Positions 57,241-64,000 of a stretch of 64,000 bases of DNA are shown here, piece by piece (the first letter of the stretch is position 1; each line of letters starts with the position of its first letter). The stretch is from the NCBI RefSeq assembly GCF_000143535.2, contig NC_037319.1:372001-436000 (forward strand), in the 5' to 3' direction. Position numbers and translations under genes: made by a program. A model generated the notes under the pieces. That model was not told where the DNA came from. It did no database searches and saw only the letters and a list, made by a program, of their open reading frames with translations. This DNA is from Botrytis cinerea B05.10 (taxonomy: Eukaryota; Ascomycota; Leotiomycetes; Helotiales; Sclerotiniaceae).

Positions 57241-59946
57241 CTACAATTCTCCGTTATGCATCATCTCTTCTTCATATGCCTCTGACTTCTCATCTTCATT
57301 CAAGAAGTCTAATGCAGCAACAGCCTTCCCGTCACATGCTCTTTCCAACGCTAAGAATGCAAAATGTCCTCCAACAACTGGTCTAGCTTTAAACTCGATA
57401 CCTGGGAACCCACCAGTTCCCTCAGTGTCATACAAATCTGTAAGTGGTTTATCTGTGGTAACATTAGATTGAACTACGATTTGTTTGCCAATAAAGATCT
57501 ACATACCTGTTGTAGTTTCATTGACCCATAATGCAATTGAGTCGACAATTTCTTCGCGAACCTTCTTACTGGCAACTGAAACGGCAAAGAACTCCCAATC
57601 ACTCTTGGTATAGAGATGACGGCTATCAAGGGGTAAACCGTACTTCTGTCGAACTGAGTGGTACCAATCACTCTGTAGTTTGTAAACCTTGTCACTTACA
57701 AATCCGGTCTTCGAAATTTGTTGATCAGGGAGAGTAATAGGCTTTTGACCGTTCCCGATGCTTGGAGCAGATGATGAGCTTGATGGGATATGGAAACAAA
57801 GTAATGAATCTGCAAACAGATTGTATAGAATGGTCCATGATCCATACCAAGAATATGCCAATTTAGCATGAGTTCCATCTCTGGAAAAGGCGAATTCATC
57901 CTCCCATCGTTTGATGTAAGTTTCGGAAATATTACGGTAGAAAGCAGCATCTTCGGTTTCACCAACAACTTCGGCAATCTCGCTCATAGCCTTGATTCCT
58001 ATGATACCTTTCAGTGCAAGATTGGTTTGGTTGGCCAACCACCCCGCAAAGTCATCGGTTGACAATTGATTGCTAGGGATAAGAGTTTCCCTGACCAAAT
58101 AACCAGTCCATTGCTTCCATAGTTTATACGATTTCTTAACCCATTTTTTTGCTTGCTTTTCACCCTTGGCCTCAATGGGACCTCCAACAGTATCATCCAT
58201 ACCATCTGCGTCAACAAAAAGGGGGAAAGCGCTTTCAATGAATTGGGTAGTTTTGTGATCACCTTGATTGGACCAAATGCTTGCTGGCTTAGTGTCGTAT
58301 TTAAGTGAATTTACCAATGCCAAACCCATGATGAGCATGTTACCACATTCTTCAACAGGCATATATTCATCCCTACCGTCTGGATGACCTGTTGCGTTGG
58401 GGAATGACGAACCAAGATCATGCATGGCGTAATCATTACTACCGAAAATTAGCCAAATATTAAACGTGATCTCGGACGATGGAAAACTTACGGATATTGG
58501 CCACTGAGCATATGTTCGATCAAAGGCTCCAGCATGTACGCCAACCATCTAGGATTGGTATATAAGAAGAATGGGAAAGCGGGGTAAATGACATCAATAG
58601 TGTTCATGTTTCCATCAGAAGAGATTTCCTTGAAGAAAATAACAGGATCATCAGGAGTACCAGCGAAAGAAGCAGCACCCAATACTTGACGTGCACTGAG
58701 TGCGAGGATATCCTTATAATCTTCAGATCCAGATTGTAGAGCATCAATTGCAAGTTGATCCGAGTAGTTGCTTGCGAGATTAAAAGCTTTCTGAAAGTCG
58801 TTATAATGGTATTCAAGCAGGTCATCAGCTTCGGGATAATAAGAAGCCCACAGTGGACGCATCGCTGTCAAGCCTCGAGCGGAAGCAAACTGAATGACTG
58901 GATTTTGGATATGTGCAATGGTAAACAGAGCACTGGCGTATGTTTTTCCACTTTCAGCAGAAGTGGAATTAGAAGTGGAATTGAGCTTGAATGAGTAGGC
59001 AAATGCGAAGACTGGCTCCTCATCCATAATCCCTCGGAAATTGGTGTCAACAGTATTTTGTAATTTCCCGCTTCGTGAAAAGTTGGTTCGTAGTATAGCA
59101 GATGTACCAGCTTGATGATTGGCTTCAGCTGGGCCTATGAAGTGTAATTGTCCCCATTCTGAACGGTCACCCCATTCAGTGAACAATTGCTCGACCACTC
59201 TCTTGGCCTTCCAGATCTTTAGTGGTGGTTCTTTGCTATCCTTTTCCGGTTCACTCTGACTGAATGACCAATCAATGGCATTGGCCCTATTGCCACTAAC
59301 CCACAATCCATTTATGTCCAAGTATACATCGAGATCGAAATCCCCGGTGACATGCACGGTTAAGTATGCGGCAGGTATTGATTGTCGGAAAGTCGAGGTT
59401 GGTGTAATTGGAGATAGGAAGGACAAAACTACTTCGAGTGGCTCTTCGGATTTAGAAGGCGACGGGATATTATAAGTGAGATTTGTAGTTGACGCATCAA
59501 ACGTAGCACCTAGAAATGCAGGATATGATACATTGAAGCTACAAATGAATTAGTCGTTGTTTGCAATTGAACATCGAATGCCAATAGCTTCAAAACTTAC
59601 CTGTCTCCGGTTTTACTCAATGAATCGTGAGGTCTGCCCAACAATGGATAGACAGTATCGGCGCCTGGCACCGAAGCAAGTACAGAGAATCCAATCTGTA
59701 CAAAAGGGGAAATTTTAGTGACCAGAATTTGATGAAATGACGGAGAGCTATTCTTCAATTCCATACCTCTTGACCTGTCCAAAATATGGGCCAATGTTCC
59801 CATGGATTCTCTCTTGCATGTCCCAACCAAGCACTCAGGTATGGATTTCGCACAATCAATGGTATCACTGGCGGGGTCAATGTAGACGCTTGTGCGACCG
59901 TCGCTGCTATTGCAGATGCGGCCTGGAGGTAATTTGTCCAACGCAT
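57241..59946 (-). CDS. gtaA: Secreted glutaminase A (GtaA family)
   Basis: Extracellular glutaminase of the fungal GtaA type (DUF4965/DUF5127/DUF1793 architecture), hydrolysing glutamine to glutamate and ammonia. Exons 59767-59946, 59601-59695, 58492-59538, 57507-58438, 57241-57437; 816 aa. A signal peptide is at the start (MRWTNYLQAASAIAATVAQA). Family motifs: PLIVRNPYLSAWL, HWPIFWTGQE, IGFSVLASVPG, QSIPAAYLTVHVTGDFDLDV (20 residues), GRANAIDW-like SGNRANAIDWSFS, FAYSFKL, LTAMRPLWASYYPEADDL, FFLYTNPRWL, NDYAMHDLGSSFP, EYMPVEECGNMLIMGLA, the block TNLALKGIIGIKAMSEIA, SDWEFFAVSVAS, and at the end FKARPVVGGHFAFLALE. Several NxT/NxS sequons fit secretion. Domains appear intact. In the Asp-/Glu-rich active region catalytic residues are not assigned by eye. 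Confidence 0.93.
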
Positions 59947-60893
59947 GGTTGATATGTTATGTTGCGTGCATATATGTATGTACTCGTATCATCCAAGTGC
60001 CATCAAAAGGGACAATCCAGAAGAGTCGAGAAGGGATGAAGAAATCAGATAATATATAAACATTCACAAACTATTCCGACGCCAATGATGGAGAGTAGTA
60101 AACAGTCGATGGTTAAGAGAACGACGAGAGAGAATTGCTGACTGGGCTTTGTTCTTGCGGAAAGACACTCATGAGACCAAACTTGCTCTTTTCCATACCT
60201 TAGCAGGTAGGAAGGGGCCTTGGTATACCCACCCACCATTCAGCGTGCGAAACAACCGGCTCCGGCTCCATCTTACTTAACCTTTTCCCCTGTTCTAGTA
60301 TGTTGTCATGAGACGGGAATGCGGGGGCTAGCGTTGTTTGCATAACTCCATGTTATGTTGTGCAATTATCCATAAAATTGTGCTTATCCACCCACCAGGC
60401 GAAGTGGGTTCTCAATTCGGGCCACCGTCAACCACCATCAACGCCATCAACACCGCCAACGTGTCTCAGGATAGGTTCAGACGACAACCTTCAAAATCAT
60501 GAGTGTGAATCGATAGTCAGGGGCTAGTCGACCGCTTGGAAGAGCCGGCTATCAGGTACACTGCCAAGTCATGTCTAACACATGAATCGAAAACTACATA
60601 GGTAGATACGAATGTGGCATCCAAGCTGGAGGACAAAAAGATCATCTGAATCAATGCTTTCCTAAGCTGCCTACCTATACTCGGCGATGCTCGAATCGAA
60701 GCCCATGCCAATATGGTGATAATTCTTTTTGAACCAGTTATGTTGGCACTTCAGACAGCCACTACTGCCCAAGGTTACATCGCCTATGATGACAACCCCC
60801 CATCCCGAAATCCTACTTTTCTCGTTCTCAAATGCCCTTTTCTTCTTCCTCCCATCCATTTCACCAGTCTCCAGCCTGTTTACAAACACCATC
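59947..60893. other. Divergent promoter region
   Basis: About 950 bp between the divergent glutaminase and dehydrogenase genes. No gene recognised. A frame running into the dehydrogenase from 60729 is probably leader rather than protein, since the SDR fold begins right after the ATG at 60894. Confidence 0.4.
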
Positions 60894-61691
60894 ATGTCAA
60901 TGAAAGGCAAAGTAATCGCCATCACGGGCGGTGCATCGGGAATTGGTCTTGCTACAGCCAAGCTTCTTAGTTCACGTGGCGCCATCGTCTGCATTGGTGA
61001 TATAGCCAAGGAGTCTCTCGAGACTGCCCTGGAGGGTAGTTTTGCCACACAGGTCAAGGGCTCGATAGTTGATGTTTCAAATCGTAAATCGGTTGACGGT
61101 TGGATTGACGAGATTGTGAAGGAATTTGGGAAACTTGACGGTGCTGCCAACTGTGCGGGGATTATTGGTAAGCATCATGGGATAAGGAAGATCCAAGATC
61201 TAGAGGATGAGGAATGGGACAAAATCATTGCGGTCAATCTAACCGGTATGATGTACTCTCTAAGGGCTGAGCTGTCAAAGATTGAAAATGGTGGAAGTAT
61301 TGTCAATGTATCTTCCATTGCTGGAACGCACGGTCAGTCATTTTCCATCACATCGAGATGTTGAAACTCGTGCTCATACAAAGCAGGATTTGCGAAAATT
61401 GGACCTTACGTCGCCAGTAAACATGGAGTTATTGGCCTCACTCGTACTGCCGCATTAGAAGTCGGTGACAGAAATGTACGAGTGAATGCTTTAGCTCCTG
61501 GTCCGCTTGACACACCAATGATGGGACAAGCTCGAGAGACTCATGTAGATGAGGGCAAATACGATTCTATGGTCTTGAAAAGACTGGGTACCGCAGACGA
61601 AATGGCTGCGATAATTGCCTTCTTGCTAAGTGAGGAGAGTTCCTTTGTTACTGGGGCAGTTTACCATGGAGCTGGTGGAATGAGTGCTTGA
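60894..61691 (+). CDS. Short-chain dehydrogenase/reductase (classical SDR)
   Basis: NAD(P)(H)-dependent oxidoreductase; substrate unknown. Exons 60894-61332 and 61387-61691, 54-bp intron (GTCAGT donor, GCAG acceptor); 247 aa, the usual length. Classical SDR motifs: VIAITGGASGIGLATA (TGxxxGxG cofactor loop, residues 11-18), an acidic residue GDIAKE after beta 2 that suggests NAD preference, GAANCAGI in place of the usual NNAG, the catalytic Ser in IVNVSSIAG (about 141), and YVASK with Tyr154 and Lys158; then LAPGPLDTPM. The end (ITGAVYHGAGGMSA-like: VTGAVYHGAGG) matches the common SDR terminus. The start at 60894 removes a 55-codon upstream extension without SDR character. Confidence 0.93.
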
Positions 61692-63805
61692 ATCATAGCA
61701 TGCATCATCTACCTTTTGTGGTCAAAAGCAACGAAATGATATACTATCGTGATTGAAGTTTTTGGTGCCTCTTTAGGCGTAAGGGGTCATGAATTACAGT
61801 TCAGAGATGCTATGGCTGCAAAAAAATCCTCAATAAAATCTTTGAGCAGTGTTCCATATTCTGTGAAATTCCTTTTCAGGTTACACCACTCTATAACCTG
61901 ATGAAAATGTGTGGAGCCGTGCGAGGACACAAGTCATGCGTTAATTATCATGGTTTCTGGATTACCCAGGACTATATTCAAAAATGCAAATCTTCGCTCC
62001 CAATCATACCCCCGAAAACATATCCAAAGAACGCTTCACATTCCTCGTTGGTAGAATGTAGTGGCAGTGAGACTAGTGATCAAACCCCTCCTTCTTTCTA
62101 TCATCTTCCTATACATGCTTGTACTATATCCCATCATCCGTGAGAATATTTCATGTCGTCGAATATCTTTCCACTGTCTCTATTTGAAAAGCCATTCTTG
62201 TATCGTAGATGACATCTTGTGTTCTATACCAGACATGCTAACTTTTCAGATGTTGTCTATGTATCTCCGGTTCTGCGTACATTACATCATTCTATTCCTG
62301 GAATGAAGCTTCCACTCTTCCAACTTTCCGTGGCGATCGAAAGATTTGCGGGCTGGACTTTGAGAGCTGTATATGTGCAGTTGTTTTTATATGATAGGGA
62401 AAGATGTGGATGGGTGAGGAATTGCTTCGTGAGTGATGGATGGATGGATGGTAGACGATTTGTCATTTCTCCTTTGGGGAATGGGTATTCATTTTTGCTT
62501 ATAGGGTGGGAAGATTGGATATCTTGATTGGATTTCAAATTGTGAAGAGTGTTGGATGGATCCATGAAATTGAGGAAGAGAGGTGTGAAAGTTATACTCT
62601 CTGTCAGTTGATGCTTTGTCAAAGTTACTACCAAAACGAAACAAATAAGAGAGAATGTTCAGTTTGGGATTACAACTTCGACAATATACATCGTTCGGGT
62701 TTTGTTATAAAGGATTTCTTGTTCTTGGTATTACCTGAAGTATATGAGAATAGAGTTTTCATTATTGGGGTGTGAGTGATTGTAAGATTGACTAGTCTTT
62801 GCTTGTTGTCGATTTGTCTTTTTTTCTTGGGAATGATATTTCTCCCACACTTTTGAGATGAAATAGTAATAATAAAGTATTCGACTGTGCAGATTCGGGA
62901 ACTTTATAGATATTGAAATCGGCACATTTTTCAAAAGAGACACACACGATATCCTCAATCCATTTTTCGAGCGTCTGTTCGCCAGACATGGGGAATATTT
63001 GGAAGTTGTGTAAGACTTCCTTGAGTAGATATGAAAAACATTGCTCGGTTGCGCGAGAAGTCTTGGGCGACACAACGAGGATTACTACTGCTGGATTGCT
63101 CGGAAGCATGTACACTAATAATATGGAAGCAGGAGATGGGAGAGTTCGTGGGGAAAAGTTGTAGATAGGTTGATCTATGCTCTGCTATGCTATGCTACAG
63201 AATAAGTGGATACGAGAATTAGGGGAGAAGCGAGTTTGTTATCGAAGGAAGAGAGTACTGGGAGCTTTTCTTGATCAAAAATACATTGATGGGTGTTTGA
63301 TCAATGTGGTGTCGACTTATCTTTACGTCGAATCTGTATATGAATGGTAACTTGACGAGTCAGAATTCTACTAGTTCGACAAAGAGTTTTGGAGAGGGTC
63401 ACCAAAAGAGTGCGAGTGTTGTCACTGTCTATTGTTGCTGTTTTTATTGTTTTTGTGCTGTTTGATATTGTTGGGATGATCTTTTCAACTTATTACACGT
63501 CGTATTTCTGCACATTTAAGGCTATTTGTGACGAGTTCCATATGACCTATTTTGTGTGACCCTGGAAGAATACAATGGCGGAATCACCTTGGTCGATCTT
63601 TCAAACTTGTTGAGCTTATTTAATTTTGTAGAACTATGTAGAACAGAGGTTTGAATACCCAGCAAGATGGCTACAAGAGATCGAGGTTCTATTGTGGGCC
63701 TCGGAGTAAATCTAATTCTTTGCTAGACTAGATTTTAACCTAGTGCTGTATTGACTACCTCACATACCTGAGGGTCACATAAACTTTGAGATGATGCCCG
63801 AAGAA
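61692..63805. other. 2.1-kb convergent intergenic region, no supported gene
   Basis: Between the 3' ends of the dehydrogenase and GMC oxidoreductase genes. Small frames of about 100 codons on both strands at 62.2-63.1 kb show no motif. A short GATG/GGAT repeat lies near 62435-62455. Confidence 0.4.
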
Positions 63806-64000
63806 TTATTTACTCTGTGCATCTTCCAAGATCTTCGCTGCACCTTTCTCTGCAACTCCATACACAGTCCCCTGCAAATGTGCTCCAACAATCATCGGAA
63901 TCACACTCGCATCCACAACTCTCAAGCCCTTCACACCATAAACTCTCAATCCATCATCCACCACACCACCCAATTCTCTCGGCAACATCGATGCAGTACC
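63806..64000 (-). CDS. GMC-type FAD oxidoreductase, C-terminus (partial, runs off the right edge)
   Basis: C-terminal 64 residues of a glucose-methanol-choline oxidoreductase (the family of aryl-alcohol oxidase, glucose oxidase and choline dehydrogenase). The visible sequence starts with [20 protein letters not shown] (20 residues), the G-T-x-x-M signature next to the active-site His region. It continues with [20 protein letters not shown], the conserved FAD-contacting end, and [12 protein letters not shown] before the stop. The catalytic His, the Rossmann FAD loop and the N-terminus lie outside the window, so the substrate class and secretion state cannot be judged. Confidence 0.9.
   Translation of the reverse strand, partial: GTASMLPRELGGVVDDGLRVYGVKGLRVVDASVIPMIVGAHLQGTVYGVAEKGAAKILEDAQSK

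Overview
The window is nuclear DNA of a filamentous ascomycete. Genes carry many short introns (about 50-130 bp) with GTRNGT donors and CTAAC/CTGAC-type branch points, start codons are preceded by purine or CAAA-type contexts, and the gaps are long and A+T-rich. Protein similarity judged by eye, plus the mix of genes (GtaA-type glutaminase, WSC protein, fungal family III CoA-transferase, PIF1 with a viroplasmin-like N-terminus), suggests Leotiomycetes, probably close to Botrytis/Sclerotinia. That placement is an inference; no search was run.

Layout. 1-55: 3' part of a tRNA-Trp. 0.8-3.0 kb (+): mitochondrial succinyl-CoA:3-ketoacid CoA-transferase in eight exons. 4.0-6.2 kb: a divergent pair of decayed secondary-metabolism-type genes, an O-methyltransferase without a start (-) and a broken tyrosinase (+). 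7.7-8.8 kb (+): Bmt5-type 25S rRNA methyltransferase. 9.1-10.4 kb (-): SUMO E1 subunit Aos1. 11.4-13.3 kb (+): conserved protein of unknown role. 13.3-20.0 kb: gene-poor. 20.0-21.8 kb (-): family III CoA-transferase. 22.9-26.0 kb (-): secreted WSC-domain protein with duplicated Ser-rich exons. 28.9-29.7 kb (+): GNAT acetyltransferase. 30.1-31.8 kb (+): unknown protein. 32.4-33.0 kb (-): NatB catalytic subunit Naa20. 34.0-35.3 kb (+): unknown acidic/coiled-coil protein. 35.3-41.0 kb: gene-poor. 41.0-42.5 kb (+): KERQ-repeat coiled-coil protein. 44.4-45.5 kb: an unusual seven-copy interspersed repeat. 45.8-46.3 kb (-): small secreted cysteine-rich protein. 48.0-48.6 kb (-): peroxiredoxin. 49.8-52.0 kb (+): PIF1-family helicase. 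52.0-55.2 kb: gene-poor and A+T-rich. 55.2-56.4 kb (-): Tra2-like RNA-binding protein. 57.2-59.9 kb (-): glutaminase A. 60.9-61.7 kb (+): short-chain dehydrogenase. 63.8-64.0 kb (-): C-terminus of a GMC oxidoreductase that runs off the edge.

Most genes are unrelated housekeeping functions (rRNA and protein modification, RNA processing, CoA metabolism) or secreted products; there is no operon-like logic. The only probable cluster relic is the tyrosinase/O-methyltransferase pair. The most unusual element is the 44.4-45.5 kb array: a motif of about 28 bp repeated seven times on one strand between unlike spacers, five of the copies spaced by multiples of three, without an open frame through them.

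Exon coordinates were worked out by hand from splice signals; every multi-exon model given sums to a whole number of codons.
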